The notes beneath the pieces are model-generated. The model did not search any database. It was not told the DNA's origin and saw nothing but the letters and a program-made list of their open reading frames with translations. From positions 4,092,001 through 4,156,000 of the forward strand of contig JAGTWJ010000019.1 in the NCBI GenBank assembly GCA_020064725.1: a stretch of 64,000 nucleotides of DNA. Reading direction: 5' to 3'. Numbering within the stretch: the stretch's first letter is position 1; each line of letters opens with the position of its first letter. Of this stretch, positions 11,755 through 24,160 are shown in pieces. The translations under genes and the position numbers were made by a program. The stretch is from Drechslerella dactyloides (taxonomy: Eukaryota > Ascomycota > Orbiliomycetes > Orbiliales > Orbiliaceae).

Positions 11755-12558
11755 TTAGCGGTAATCAGTCTTGGTGTAGTAGGTCTCCTTGTGGTGCTCC
11801 TTGCCGTACTGAGAGTGCTATATCGTGAGGGTTACAGTTAGATTGCATTCGCGGATAACTCCATCATACACATTACACATGTCGAATGAGAGTGAGCGGG
11901 TCAACTTACCTTCTTCTTCTCGAGGGCCGCCATCCGCTTCTTCTTGGTGAGAGCGTTGACGTAGGTTCCAATGATGAAACCGATCAAGTTGAAGAACGGA
12001 ACTATTCACGCTGTTAGCACCAACATCATGAATAAGTGATAGTGAAGATCGAGATTGCATACCCCAAGCGTGCTCCGGCAGGAACTTCTGGGCGAAGGCG
12101 AGCGCCAACGGGCTGGTGATCCAGCTGACCTTCATGACGGGGAAGAAGCCCGTCCTCACCATCGCCTTGACGTTCTCCTTCTTCCTCGCGCCGGCGATGA
12201 CAGCCATGCTGGCCAGATACACGACGTTCTGAATCGGCGAGACGATAAAGTTGCTGACGAGAATCTGCAAAATCTTGGCACGGGTCGACGTGCGGTTCTT
12301 GAACGCGCGCTGCAGAATGTTGATGAGCAGGTGGCCGAGCGGCGCGGAGATGAAGGCGCCGTAGATGGCCATCATGGGCACGCGCGGCGTCAGGTAGCTG
12401 CCGTGCTTCTTGTCGCCGGCGATGAGCGACGCGAGCAGCTCCTGCAGCGCCGACAGCGTGCCGGACGTCACCATCTTCGTTTGAAGAGGGTTCGTCTGCA
12501 GCAGCTGCAGGTACGACTGGATGTACGTCTGCCCGGCGGCTTTTCCTTTGACAGGCAT
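11755..12558 (-). CDS. Mpv17/PMP22 family integral membrane protein
   Basis: Three exons (12558-12063, 12001-11755 interrupted by an intron at 11818-11909; first intron 12002-12062). The protein starts MPVKGKAAGQ, and the N-terminal YLQLLQTNPLQTKMVTSG matches the family's Y...L..hP..T...T.G block. About four membrane segments follow. The C-terminal signature W..P..NF is present in the form HAWVPFFNLIGF across the first splice junction, then a basic tail ending KTDYR. Family members are small channel-like proteins of the peroxisomal or inner mitochondrial membrane. The close neighbours in fungi are annotated as peroxisomal PMP22-like, so peroxisome is my first guess, but mitochondrion cannot be excluded. 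Joins at GW|VP and KKK|HSQ keep frame and family similarity. Confidence 0.85.
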
Positions 12559-14077
12559 GGTGGGCGATGTGCTATCGAGATGTCTCTAAATCTGTTTCTC
12601 ACGTTATCCGTCAGCGACATTCTTCCATTCATTCATTCATTCAGCCGTACATCAGGAAACAAAGCACCGACGAGTTATCGTTAAAGTTTTAAGCAAGCGA
12701 TATATCGGACGTCCGACACTTGTCTTCGCGAACGAACGAGAAGCTGAAGGCACGTAGGATGAGGCGACACGGCCGAGCAATGGTCGCTTGCACGTACGCA
12801 GCCGGCAGCCACCGCCGACCAGCAAGCATCACGACAGCGCAACAGCATCATCGAGCAAACACCCTCGTCGACGACGACACAACAGGACATAGCGATAGAC
12901 AAGCACGACCGACGGACCGACAGACAGCTAGACGGATACATCACCAAGCGCGACAAGGGCACCTTGGCAAAAAGCAAAAGGTGTGACGCGTTGGGACTGA
13001 CCCGCCGGCCGCATCGACGGCTGACGTCGAACGTAAACGTAAAAGTAAAAAAAAAAAAGCACGCCAATGCAGCAGTATACCCGAAGCGACGGCCGGACGA
13101 ACAAACGCGGAAAGCCTTACCAGGAGAGAGAAATGGTTCGATCGGACGAGTTTGTCGGTCGGAGGCAGGCTGGCAGACTCGCAGACAGGCTCACTCAGTT
13201 GTCGGTCGGTCGGAGAGGACGGGCAGAGATATGCTCGACGGGGCCACGGATACGGAACGAGACGTGATGGTGATATGATGGCGGCGGCAGTGGAGGGAGG
13301 GTTGGTGGAAATGGCAAGCGGTTTTGGGCCAGGCGGACGGATGGGGAAGGGAACTTGAAGGGAGAATGGGCGAGTCGAAAGGGAAGGGGAGCAGGAAAGA
13401 AGGGAGGCTGGGGAATTGAATTCGCCTGGGGACCAGCTGCGGTGTCTGGACGACCGCCGGTTTCGATTGGCCGTCTGCGTCTTATATGCTCGCAGCCCAC
13501 AATCTCCTGCTAACTGCTTGTAAACAAGCCCGCGCAGCTCGGCGGCGGGCCCACCGGGTTTTGGAAAGACCGGGACGCTGAGTTTTTTCACTTCTTACAT
13601 TGGACTGCTGATGCTGGTTCGTTCGGTTGGGATGGATGGATGGCGGATGGTGGATGGGATTTTGGACCTCGGTCGGGCCCGCTGCGCTCAGCTGCCTGTT
13701 GCCGAGGGCGCTCGCAGGTACGGTGCTTGTACATTTACATTCGCGTACATGTGTACTTGTTGCTTGCTTACTCGTGTAAGTATTCACGGCGGTACCTGCT
13801 GGACGCCTCGTCCTGTATTGTATTGTTCTGCGCTATATACGAGCAAGTGCGGTGCAGGGCGTGCGTGCTTTCCAAAACAATCACGATCCTCGCGGTTGGT
13901 ATCTCGCGGTTGAGGCCTTTTCCTCCGCCTGCAGCCGGACAGTGCACACAAAACAGCCCGCATCACGAGATCCCATTGGCCCAAAAGTCAGAACCCCGGT
14001 GTAGATTCAGTATCCCCGTGTCGTCAGACGGTGTACGTACAGTGTACATACATGTACTCGGTACTGGAGATGGGGTC
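12559..14077. other. Upstream region of the Mpv17-family gene
   Basis: About 1.5 kb between the start of the Mpv17-family gene and the stop of EFL1. Frames in this stretch are open on both strands because of C/G-rich composition and show no domain. Positions about 13340-13415 are almost purely purine on the plus strand, hence pyrimidine-rich in the sense of the minus-strand gene, typical of a fungal promoter. A poly-A run lies near 13046-13058. Confidence 0.5.
12627..12642. repeat. (ATTC)4 microsatellite
   Basis: Four perfect ATTC units lie in the 5' leader region of the Mpv17-family gene. Confidence 0.8.
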
Positions 14078-17000
14078 TCACTTCTTGCGCGTGCTCTGCT
14101 TCTCGGCGCTCGCCAGCATCTTCTTCGCGACAAACAGGCCCTTCCGCACCCGCACCGCATCAACATACCGCTTCGCAACGTTCTCGCGATCCGCCAGCTC
14201 GCCCAGATCCTCCAGCTCGTCCTCCGTGTGCGGCACCCAGAACGGGTCCTCGTCCACCACGTTCTCAAACCCGCTGAAGATCAGCTGCGGCGACGCCGCG
14301 CCCGACGTCTTGGTGCGAATCTCGTCCGCGAACCCGAACGACTCGACGACGGGCAGCAGCGACTTTATCGTGAAGAACGGCGTGCCTTCCTTCATTTCCT
14401 CCGCGACGATGCGTCCGCGCCGGCGCGTGATGACGCCGTACACTCGGCCCAGCACCTCGGCTGTAATTTCACGTCACACCATCAGTCAGCACGTTTCCTG
14501 AAACCAATCTTCCTCAAAAAAAGCATCCCTGCACCTGTGAGGCAGGGGTGGGGACGAGCGAATGGAATTCATTCGAACGGACGAATGTTCATGTCATGCA
14601 ATGTGGAATGTGTTGTCAACCACTTACTGGACGCCTGGATCTCGCACGAGTACATCGCCAGCAGCAGCCGCGACGACCAGTCCACAAACCCCGTCCGGAT
14701 CGCCCCCGTCACCGCCGTGATCACCTCGCCCACCAGCTGCCCGATCTTCAGGCGCAGCGCCGGCATCTCCTCCGCCGTGATCTCGACCTTGACCTCCTCC
14801 ACAAACACGGCCACGCCCTGCATCGGCTCGTGGCACAGCGGGCCCTGGGACGTCGCGCCCTGGAACGCCTGGATGATCCGGTCGTGGAAGTCCTTGATCG
14901 TAATTGGCTGCACCTCCGTCTCCGGGCAGTCATCCGGCGCGCCGCCGTCGCCCTCGCCGTTGTGTAGAGATCCTTCTTCTTCTTCGTCGTCGTCGTCCTT
15001 GCAGAGCGCATTGCGTAGCACGTTGGCGTTATCGATCAGAATGTTCGGCCCCGCCCGCCGTGGCCCGAACGACGATATCCTGCCGACGGCGTTCGCCCAC
15101 ACGTTCTTGGTGTCCTTCGTTGCCCCGGCCGTCAGCGCGGCCTGTAGCCCCCGCTCGAACTCCTCAATCGGTAAACACCCCTTCGCTTCCTCGCCAGCTG
15201 TTAGCGTTAGCTCGTTGCTGTCGAGCTCGTGCTGCCCCGCGTGCTTCTCAGCGAGGAATCGCTTCAGCGAGCCGACGTTTTCTTCGAGATACACCGTCGC
15301 CTGCGCGGGTAGCGGGCGGACCCGTAGCCTGAACGTGACATGTTTACCCGGTGTGCTGACGACGACGGTGCCGCGGGGTAATGTTGGGTTCTTCGGCGGC
15401 GGCATCTCAGGCGCGGAGAGGATGGTTTCGCGATACGGCACGATGGGCTTCGACGCCTCGATCTCGATCTTTGCAAACCGCTCCCGCAGATCCTTCAAGC
15501 AGCGCTGTACACCGACACACATCCATTCGTTAGTGATGCGAGATCTTCCATATATGTAAAAAGACGGTCTACGACGCTGTACCTACCTCGAGATGCAGCT
15601 CGCCGGCCGTCAAGATGACGTGCTCGCCGTTCGACTGCACCAGATACTCCATACACGGATCGGCCTGCTCGAGCATCTTGAGCCCCCGAATCAACTGCTG
15701 CAGCTCGCTCGGATTCTTCGGCTCCAGCGCAACCCGCACTATAGGCGCGCCGCCCATCCCCGCGACGCTGGCAAGATTGACCCCGCCAACCTTCGTAGAG
15801 CACAGCGTTGCATTTTTGAAAACCTTCCCCTCCAGCCCGCCGATGCCAAACACGTTGCCCGCGGGCACCTTCTCCAGCGCGACGAGCTCCCGGCCCATCA
15901 TGAGGTAGAGATCCGTAACCGTAATCGACGAGACGTGCTGGTCCGGGTATCGAGGGTCGTACTTTGGCCCCAGAACGTAGAGCGTCTGTCCGACGGATAT
16001 CGTGCCCGTGTACAATCTCGCGAACCCGATCAGGTTCTCCTTGTCGGGGTCCGTCATGCCGTTCTCGCCGGCGCCCTTGGGCGTGCTCGTCCCGCTGTCC
16101 GGCTTTGGTTCCGCGGCGTTTATACCTGTATTCTCAAGGTCTGCGGCTACCTTTTGAACGTCAGCATCCAGTGGTGCGTCGCCCGACGCGGCAGCGGCTT
16201 CGCTGGCAGCATTCGCAGCGATGGCTCTCGCCATCTCCTGCCGCTTGATGCGTCCCAGCTCCCGCAGCTGCTCGGCCGTCAGCTTCTCCCGCTGGTTCCT
16301 CGGCAGGTCCTTCTCCGGCACGGAAATCATCTTGCTGACGTACGCCACGATCGTCTGGTCCGTGGCATCGAGCGTCTCCATCGCGCTCTTGATCTCCGGC
16401 GCAATCGACCCCGCGCCTCCAGGACTCGCTTCGATCAGGTTTGTTATCCGCTGCTTCTGCGCGGCCGGTGGCGACGGCAGCTGGCTGACGACCGTCCCCA
16501 GAACGGCCCGCGACAGCGGCAGCCACTGCGTGAATATCGTCGATAACAGCGCCCTCGCGTCCTTCGACTTGAGGTCTCTCGGGAGCACCTTGATCCCCAG
16601 CGTCTTGACGATCTTCTCCACCTTCTCCTGGTCCCGGTCCCTGCCGTCACAACCACCACGTTAGACACACCGATCGAGCGACAACTCCACGCGAATGTAC
16701 GTACTTCCTGAGGACGTTCTCGTATATCGCCCAGATGTTATCCAGCGCAAACTGGACAAACATGGGCTTCAAATTCCGACCCTTCAAATGCTTCTGCTTG
16801 AGCATCTTTTTCGTCTTCGGATCCAGGTAAAAACCCCCCCACAGCACCTTCTCCAGCACCGCGCGCTTGACGCCCAGCTTCTTCTCGTGGATCGCCGCGA
16901 AATCCTTCACCGTGAACGCCCACCCGTCTATCGCACTCGCGAATATAACGTTGAACTTCTCCGGCGAGAAGTACAGGTCCTCGTCGTCCTTCTCTTCATA

Positions 17001-17863
17001 GTCGGCTTCGGACCCCATCATGCTCCTCGCCGCGTCTTCGTCCTCCGCTGCTGCCGATGCACGCCGCGCCGCCGCCCGAGCCTGCTGCCGCGCCTCCATC
17101 CGCTCCCGCCACTTCAGATCGTCCTCCATCCGCTCGCCCGCGAAGAAGCTCCCCATGACGGCATTCACCTGCTCGAGCAGCTTGGACAAGTGCACGTTCG
17201 CCTCGACCGGCGACAGCTTCCACTCGGTAATCAACCGATCGATCTTATTGATCACGAGCACGGGCCGCAGATGCTCAATCCACGTCTGCCGGAGCACCGT
17301 CACCGTCTGCGAGCAGACGCCCTCGACCGCGTCAACGAGCACCAGCGCGCCGTCGCACAGCCGCGACGCCGTGGATACCTCGGACGAAAAGTCAATGTGG
17401 CCCGGCGAATCGATCAGGTTGACGAGGTAGTCCTGCAGCGTGGGGTCCGCGCCGGGCGCAGCGGGGGGCTTGAGGCTTTGGAAGTATAGCGAGATGGCGG
17501 AGGATTCCATTGTGATGCCGCGCAGCTGCTCGTCGGGCCGGGAGTCGAGGAAGCGGACTTTGCCCGCGAGCTTTGGGCTGATGATGCCATTGGAAGAGAG
17601 GAGGCAGTCGCTGAGACTGGTTTTGCCGTGGTCCTACTTGAGGTTGTTTTTGTGAGTTGTAGCGGGAGTGAAAACGAGCTGGGTGCGGGGTGTGCATGGC
17701 GGGGTGCTTACAACGTGTGCTAGGATGCAAATCTACCGATGCTGTCAGTATATACTGGTATCGCCATCGTCATGGATGGGTTTTGGGGGAACGGCCTTAC
17801 GTTTCGAATGAACTCGCTGTCGCTCTGGAGAGCGACGAGCTGCTGCGACGGTATGACAGGCAT
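14078..17863 (-). CDS. efl1: EFL1/Ria1 GTPase, cytosolic 60S ribosome maturation factor
   Basis: Six exons (17863-17801, 17732-17712, 17633-16705, 16640-15587, 15504-14628, 14460-14078) give 1108 residues. This EF-2-like GTPase acts with SBDS/Sdo1 to release eIF6/Tif6 from late pre-60S subunits. All G motifs are visible: AHVDHGKTS (26-34), RGIT (66-69), DSPGH (103-107) and NKID (157-160). A long charged insertion follows domain I, as in EFL1 and unlike EF-2. The domain IV/V blocks ELHLE|RCLKDLRERF and SCEIQAS|TEVLGRVYGV are rejoined exactly by splicing. The C-terminus ends TRKK. The second exon is only 21 nt and supplies ICILAHV, half of the P-loop region. EF-2 is excluded because its diphthamide motif and length differ. 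Confidence 0.93.
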
Positions 17864-18332
17864 CGCGGGGTATCGACTCTAGTATCGCAATGGTAAAACG
17901 TCCGTAGTAAAAGAGTCGATGTCGTGGAATGGTAAGAGGAATGGAAGGGCCGGAGACGCTGGTGATGTCTTATAAGGTAAGGTAAGAGGTCGAGGTCGGT
18001 GTGGCCAGCTGCGGGCTGGAGTTAATCATCGTGAGTCAGAAGCGCGGCGTGTGGGTCAGAGGGGTGTGGTTTGAAGCCAAGGAATAAACGCGATGCGGCA
18101 ACGCAACGCCGCAGAAAAATTCAACGTCCGATGCAACGCGGCCGCTGTGACAGGTTCAAATAGTATGGTATACTGGGATGAATTGGGCTGGGCTACGAGG
18201 GCCGGTTATTATCGTATTATGACGGTGAACGATCGATTGTGAGCCATCGCTGCATTGCGTGAGATATATAGTACACCGCCGATGGGCATCTACGCCAAAT
18301 ATGTACAGTAAATACGATAACCCGACTCGACT
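17864..18332. other. EFL1 promoter and mL67 3' region
   Basis: This 470-base spacer lies between two minus-strand genes. It holds the EFL1 promoter. No TATA box is obvious and nothing else was recognised. Confidence 0.4.
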
Positions 18333-19285
18333 CTACCACCGCCACAGCCCCGACTTCTTCTTCTCCTCTTCTACCGCGGCCGGCGGCGGCGGCGGCGGCG
18401 GCGGCGGTAATACCTCAACCTGCGAGCTGTCGATAGTTTTGACACCATCTGCCTCCTGCACCTCCACGGCAGCCTCCTGTACCGCCTCCTCGCCCTTTTC
18501 CGACGGCTTGCCCGAGTCGACTTTGCCCATTCGACGGGCCTGGTACCGTATGTACTGCTGCGTCTCGAGGTCGTGCGTGACGTTCTCCGGCCACTCGGCA
18601 GCGTATTCGTTATCGTAAATGTTCATCCAGCGCAGCCGCACCTTCTCTTCGGGCTTGACGTCGCGCTTACAGATCGCGGCGATGTCGGCGATGGAGTTGG
18701 CATGCTGGTCCTGCAGGATGCGGCTGCGGTCGCGCTTGGGTTTTTGTAGGAGGTCGAGTTCGTATTGGGTTTCGTGCAGGCGGCGGAGCTCGCGCAGGTG
18801 CTGGAAGGCCTTGAGGCCCGTTGCTGGGTTGGTGAAGGAGGCGGTGAGGAAGGGCTTCCAGTGGTCTTTGCGCAGGTGGGCGGGGACGCTCTTCTTGCCC
18901 ATGAAGGTGACCTGTTTCATCGCCTTGGTGTTCTATCGTAACGTGGGGTTAGCTTCGTGCTTCAATTGGTATGGTGAACGAGAGGACGAGAGATTGGGTG
19001 GATGGATTGGGGACGCACGTAGAGGTTACGGTAGAGGGAGTAGATGACGCGCTTGGTGGCGATGTGCGTGTAGAAGTAGATGTGGCTGCCGAGCGGGTTG
19101 GCCTCGCGGCTGACGTCGCCGACGGGGTCCTTGGGATAGTGGGCGGCGAGGAACTCGGCCCGCTTCTCCCATATCGGCTTGGGCTTGCGGAAGGTCTTGT
19201 CGGGCAGGCGGCGGACGAGGGAGGCGGCGGTGATGCGCTTGGGCAGCGGGGCGAACTTGGCCGCCAGGGCTGCCGAGGGCCGCAT
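18333..19285 (-). CDS. MHR1: Mitochondrial large-subunit ribosomal protein mL67 (Mhr1)
   Basis: Two exons (19285-19019, 18932-18333) give 288 residues. The first in-frame ATG is at 19285. The N-terminus is basic and fits a mitochondrial presequence. The core matches mL67/Mhr1: HIYFYTHIATKRVIYSLYRNLY before the splice, then KQVTFMGKKSVPAHLRKDHWKPF and a long helix with LRELRRLHE. In yeast the protein is both a mitoribosome component and a factor in mtDNA recombination and transcription. The C-terminal 50 residues are acidic and low complexity, with nine consecutive prolines encoded by a GGC (plus-strand) repeat. The join at LY|NTKAM is phase 0 and matches family continuity. Confidence 0.9.
18381..18408. 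repeat. GGC trinucleotide repeat encoding polyproline
   Basis: About nine GGC units on the plus strand are read as CCG/CCN proline codons in the mL67 C-terminal tail. Replication slippage could vary the proline count between strains. Confidence 0.8.
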
Positions 19286-20002
19286 CGTGGGGGCTGATGG
19301 AAGTTGGCGACGTCGTCGAGGGATATTCAATTGTTCAATTGAGAAGCTTGAAGGGCGAACTTGGCGAGGTGCTTCGGGTCACGTGGCGACGATGCTGAGT
19401 CAGCGTTCTTCCGATCAACCGCCGTCACTGCCGCTGGCCCGACGACGACTTCTTCCACAGCTATCGCCATTGTGGGTTGCAGAGACCATTTATATCTCGT
19501 AGTGTATCGTAGATTGTCCAGTGGTATTGCAGGCTGTCTTGTATTGTGGGCATAGACGGCACTGTCAATCGATATCCAATCGCTCGAGTCTCACTGTAAT
19601 ACAACGCTGGGCGCACGAGACTACGCGTATGTATACAATCGTGCCAGAAGTCGACTGAGAACTGCACAAGGACACCGCTGAGCCAGCTCGCCGGGGTTTA
19701 CCAGCGGAAGATACAGCAGCTGACTGCGATCACTTGAGCGTACCAGTAGAATATCAAAATATCACGATAGCCGGCGTGCCTGGCGCTGGACCTCGGCTCG
19801 CGGTGACGGCTTCACGTTCACCAGCCAGCAGCAGCCGTGTGTTGTCCTCCTCGCAGTCCGCCGTCAACCACCATCGCTCCACATCCACATCGACAACATC
19901 ACCAACCTCCTCGCCCGAATATCCCCGTCCCGCGCTCCCTCCCAGCTCTCCATCGCATCGCATTAGGCTAGATTTTCGCTCGCTCGCTCGGCGCCCGCGG
20001 CC
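19286..20002. promoter_or_regulatory. Divergent promoter region between mL67 and Pex11-type genes
   Basis: The two genes are transcribed away from each other with 717 bases between start codons. The half next to the peroxin gene (19800-20000) is C/T-rich on the plus strand, like a fungal leader. No specific factor site can be assigned. Confidence 0.45.
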
Positions 20003-21007
20003 ATGGCAGACGCCGGCCACTCCGGGTTCGAGGGCGTGCCCATGCAGGGCGCCGACCCATACGGCACCGTCAACGCGAACAACGGCGAGGACTTCAAGCA
20101 CTCGTCGCCCTATCCCGTCTCCAGCCACCAGCGGCCCTCGCGCCCCCAAAGCGACCTCGCCCGCTGGTTCCACTTCATCCTGCGGCACCGCAAGGGCCGC
20201 GACAACCTCGCCCACGCCAACCGGTACCCTCTCCCCCATATCTCTTTAAATTCCCTTCCGTCGCCAATTATCACATGACGTAAACAAGCTGCGAACGACG
20301 AGCTAACGACATTTGATAGCATCCTCACCACGACAGCCGGCACGGACAAGCTGCTCATGCTCGCCGGATACACCCTCCTAGCCCTAACCTCAGCCCTCGA
20401 GCGCGTCAACGGCCCCGCCCCCTCCCCCGCCGTCCTCCTCAAAACCGCCACACCCCCCTTGCCCCCCTTCCCCGCCATCCGCTCGCTCGAAACGCGCCTC
20501 AAGAACCTCTCCGCGCTGATCTCCGACTTCCGCATCTTCTCCCGCCTCTGGGGCCTCTTCGGCATCGCCGAATGGGCCGCCCAAGTCTACGAATCCCCGC
20601 CGAAAGACCAGCAGCTCCGCCAAATAGCATACGCGCAGGTCGTCGTAAACATAATCTACCAGAGCTTGGAGAACATCGCGTACCTAAGCCAGCACCGCGT
20701 CCTGCGGTACTCCAACACCGTGCAGAACAAACTGTGGGCGTGGAGCTGCCGGTTCTGGGCCGCGCACGTCGCGCTCGACTTTTGCAGACTCTGGCGCATC
20801 AGAATGCTGCGGCACAACTACAAGGGCGTGACCGACGCCGAGGACCACGAGTGGTGGCGCCAGATCAGCAGCAACCTGTGCTGGGCGCCGTTGACGATCC
20901 ACTGGAGCGTCGAGAACGGCGGGCTGCTGGACGGCTTCACCACCGGCTGTCTCGGCACTGCGGCGGGCATCCTGAGCGTCCAGCACGTCTGGCGGCAGAC
21001 GGCGTGA
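20003..21007 (+). CDS. pex11: Pex11-type peroxisome proliferation protein
   Basis: Two exons (20003-20223, 20320-21007) encode 302 residues. The intron carries a gctaac branch point and ends gatag. After a polar N-terminal region (1-50), the Pex11 family blocks appear: ILTTTAGTDKLLMLAGYTL, IRSLETRLKNLSALISDFRIFSRLWGL and a C-terminal hydrophobic segment near GCLGTAAGILSVQHVW. Pex11 proteins tubulate peroxisomal membranes before fission. The extended N-terminus and Trp-rich C-terminal half resemble the fungal Pex11C branch more than canonical Pex11A, but I cannot settle the subtype without an alignment. It faces the convergent Vps38 gene. Confidence 0.88.
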
Positions 21008-21501
21008 AAAGATGCAGAGAGGGGCAGCGTGTAGGATATTAGGGTAAGACTAGATTATTATGGGATGGTGGTACGGCACGGTACGGTATATCATGGGCAT
21101 TTTCTTTGTGGATTTCTTTTCTTTTCATTTTATGGTTGCGATATGGGGTTCAGCGAGTTTATACATCTCCTATTCGAATTTCCTATACCACCTTTGGACG
21201 TAACTGCTTATATATACTTTACGGATATTCAACCACCATGTCACCTCATCTCATCTCATTTCACGTCAATTGCTTCATGATCAATCAATGCCTGCTAGTA
21301 TCATATCTGCCCGCCCCAAGTGAAAACTATAAAACGTCGCTCGAAAAATCCATGATCGAAAATGCATGCGATAAATGCCTAAAACGCCGCAATCTTCTCT
21401 GTCTATGTACACGCGATATCAACCAATGCATCCCATTCCATTCCACCCCATGAACCCACCCCGCACAACCAATATCACACTGCAAATAAATGTAAACCGC
21501 G
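21008..21501. other. Convergent 3' intergenic region
   Basis: About 490 bases hold the 3' UTRs of the converging peroxin and Vps38 genes. It is AT-rich with no coding signal. Confidence 0.5.
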
Positions 21502-24160
21502 CTACAGCACATCCTGCGTCTTCCGAAAGTCCCGCTTGAACGAAATCGTCGACCGCGTAATACTCCCGTTCGGACTGACGCTCGCAAACCCCCTCGTGCT
21601 CTTCGGCAGCGACCGCGACAGCAGCAATTCGCCACTATTCCCACCCGCCGCACCGCTAGCATCCGCCGCTACCGCCGCCGCCCGCCGGTTGATCGGCAGC
21701 GAGAACACCTTTGAGGATCCGGACGGCGGTTGCCGTTCTTCGATTCTGAACATCACACGGTGCCGTTAGTATCGCTATCGTGGGGACGGCCGGGCCAGCA
21801 GCGGTAGTAGGAGCAGGAGCGGGAGGAGGGAAGGGCGACGCCGCCGCCGTCGTCGCTACGACGGGCGAGCAGGGGCGAGGGGAGGACAACATTTGCGTTC
21901 TGCTCGCGGTGGTCACGTAGAGCAGGTACTTTAGGTTCGGCAGCGTCTGGCGGAGGTCCAGCACGATACACTTTTGCGACTCCATCAACTAGACCCCCGA
22001 TTAACATAATTGTACATCGCGGTGTATGGCGTGGGATCGGTATGGTTGATTACCTGCTCGATGTTCTTGTTGAGGAGAAACATGGCGTACTCGAATCGAA
22101 AGTACGGGACGCCCTTCGCCCATAGCGGGAAACTTGTATTAAACCACAAATCAGCTTGCCGTTCGTATAATCTCGCAGCTAACATGGTGCATGCATCCTT
22201 ACAATCTCGAGCCCTGGATGATGCTGATCGGGTCGTGCACCATTGAGGAACTGCCCTTCGGAATCACAGGGTACCGCAGGTAGACGCTCAAATAAAACGA
22301 CAGAATATACACGAGGTGCGCGACGTAGCCCAGCGCAGCGGCGATGACGTCTTCGTTGTGTCCTTCCGGCGGCTCGTTGGGGAGATGGAGGTTGCATATC
22401 GTGAAATTCAGCGGCTGCTCGGGGATCTATACCGTCGTCCGTAACACATCTTTAGCCCGCGGTTAAACAAGTACATGGTGGTGAGATCTCTTACATGCTC
22501 AATGGGGTAGATTTTGGCAAGGTCGTCGAGTATCGCCCGCCGTCGGGATGCGATGCCCGCCGTCGTCGTATTCGCCTCGACGACGCTCTGCCCCAGCAGC
22601 GCTTTCGCATTGTGTAAATGCTTCTTCGCCACCGCGCGGTTTTCCGCGCCCGCGTCGATGGCCGCCTTCCGCCCGCTGATGCTCTGCTTGAGCGCGTCGC
22701 GGTGCTTGCGCAGCGTTTCCAGCCGCTTGCGCTCGCGCGCAATGATCTTCCGCGCATCCTTGAGCTCGAGGTTCTCCTCGTCCAGCGCGCGGACGTGCGA
22801 GAGATACTCCGCTTTCGTCGATGCCGTTGCGTCCATCTGCTCCTCCAGCAGGGCCTGCGTTTCCCTGGCGTCGTAGATGCAGTCTTCGAGGTTGCGCATC
22901 TTGAGGATCGCGTCGAAGGAGCAGGTTTCCGCGACCTCCGTGAAGACCAGGCTGCGGTTCGTCGAGCGGGGCGCGCCGAATTTCTTGAGCAGCTTGGGGT
23001 GCAGCTCGCTGAAGATTGTGTAGCAGCCGTCCGAGAGCCCAAAGATGACGCAGTTGTCCGGGAACGTAAACTTGCAGTCGTCGAGCTAACACCTTTTGTA
23101 AGCATGCGTGTACTGAAGATATGATGAGTCTTTATCGGACGTACGCTACGGCCGACAAACTGTAGATAGGACAAGTTGAGCGTCAGGTCCATCAACAGTG
23201 TAAAGTCAGCGCGGGGGTCCTTGCGCGACCACACCCGCACGATGACCGAATCCAGCCGTGTGATCGCAGGCCCGCACTCCGACAGCTCGAAGCTTTGAAA
23301 TGTCGGATTCTAACCACCCCGCTACACGTTAGCAGCCTCGCCCAGCGATAACGACGATACCGGAGAAGGACAACATACCACAGACTGCGAGACAACCTCG
23401 CTGATATAGAACGGATATTCTAAGCGTCGCCGTCGTCGTCAGCTCCTCTCCTCGTCCAATAGCGCACACACGCACATCCACTCGCCGGCTTGACCCACGC
23501 ACCTCCCGCAGACTCGTGATGCAACGTGAAGAAGCAATCCACCAGCCGCCCCAACGTTGCATCCACCAGATTCTTCTGCCGCGTCGCCGCGTGCTCGAAT
23601 ATCGTCCCGGCAAGTATCGAGTTCGCGCGAGTGTTCCGCCGCTTCCTGACAAGACTCAACCGCCCACCCTCGCTCACGCTCTCGTCCGTAACCGCCGAAC
23701 TGCTACTGCCGCCGCCGCCGCCGCCAACCTCCCCTCGTAAACTCCCTCCCAGACTCCCGCTGCTCCCACCGGCAGCGCCCGCCGCCGAGCTCTCCGCCGC
23801 CAACGTCGACAGGTCAACCGCCGACCGCGAGTGCGTTATCGTCTTCTCCTCCCCCCACACGGCAAGCTTCCCCGGTGACCGCCATGTCGCATGCAGGTTA
23901 TCGTCATCGTTCGACCGCCGCCGCGCCTTCGCCGGTCTGCTCGTGATATTCCGTATCGCAATCCCCGTGAGATGCCGCAGATGTCGTCCCTAAACATAAC
24001 AAATATAAACACCGGTGCGACGCAGGCAGGCAAGTTGGTTCGGTCTACGTACATTCGGCGACAGCAGCGGGCGATCGCGCGTCGCACGGACGGGCGTGCC
24101 GGGGCGGGTTAATCGGCCGTCCGGGACGCTGAGCTTTGCGCCGGCCGTCGACGCCGACAT
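21502..24160 (-). CDS. VPS38: Vps38/UVRAG-type subunit of PI3-kinase complex II
   Basis: Nine exons are proposed: 24160-24053, 23989-23503, 23419-23379, 23309-23145, 23085-22495, 22426-22203, 22132-22054, 21988-about 21891, 21745-21502 (about 679 residues). The family blocks are rejoined by splicing: GRHLRHLTGIAIRNIT, EYPFYISEVVSQSV|NPTFQSFEL, FVGRS|LDDCKFTFPDNCVIF, a coiled coil (about 325-440), then IYPIEH|IPEQPLNFTICNLHLP and FFPLWAKGVPYFRFEYAMFLLNKNIEQ. Vps38 recruits Vps34 and Vps30/Beclin to endosomes for vacuolar sorting. The Cys pairs of Atg14 are absent from the N-terminus, favouring Vps38. The last donor is uncertain: the acceptor (ttcag, with actaac upstream) is strong, but frame allows only weak donors (gttgtc at 21890, or gtacct at 21929, which would drop the conserved LKYLLYV). 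Confidence 0.85.

Noticed and set aside
12941..13591. 216-residue Pro/Ser/Arg-rich frame in the Mpv17-family upstream region
   Set aside because: Low-complexity composition in a pyrimidine-rich promoter; no domain, and overlapping frames on both strands are equally open.
13640..15559. 639-residue open frame on the plus strand
   Set aside because: It lies antisense to EFL1, whose exons carry clear GTPase motifs. The frame is open because of high GC codon use and has no domain.
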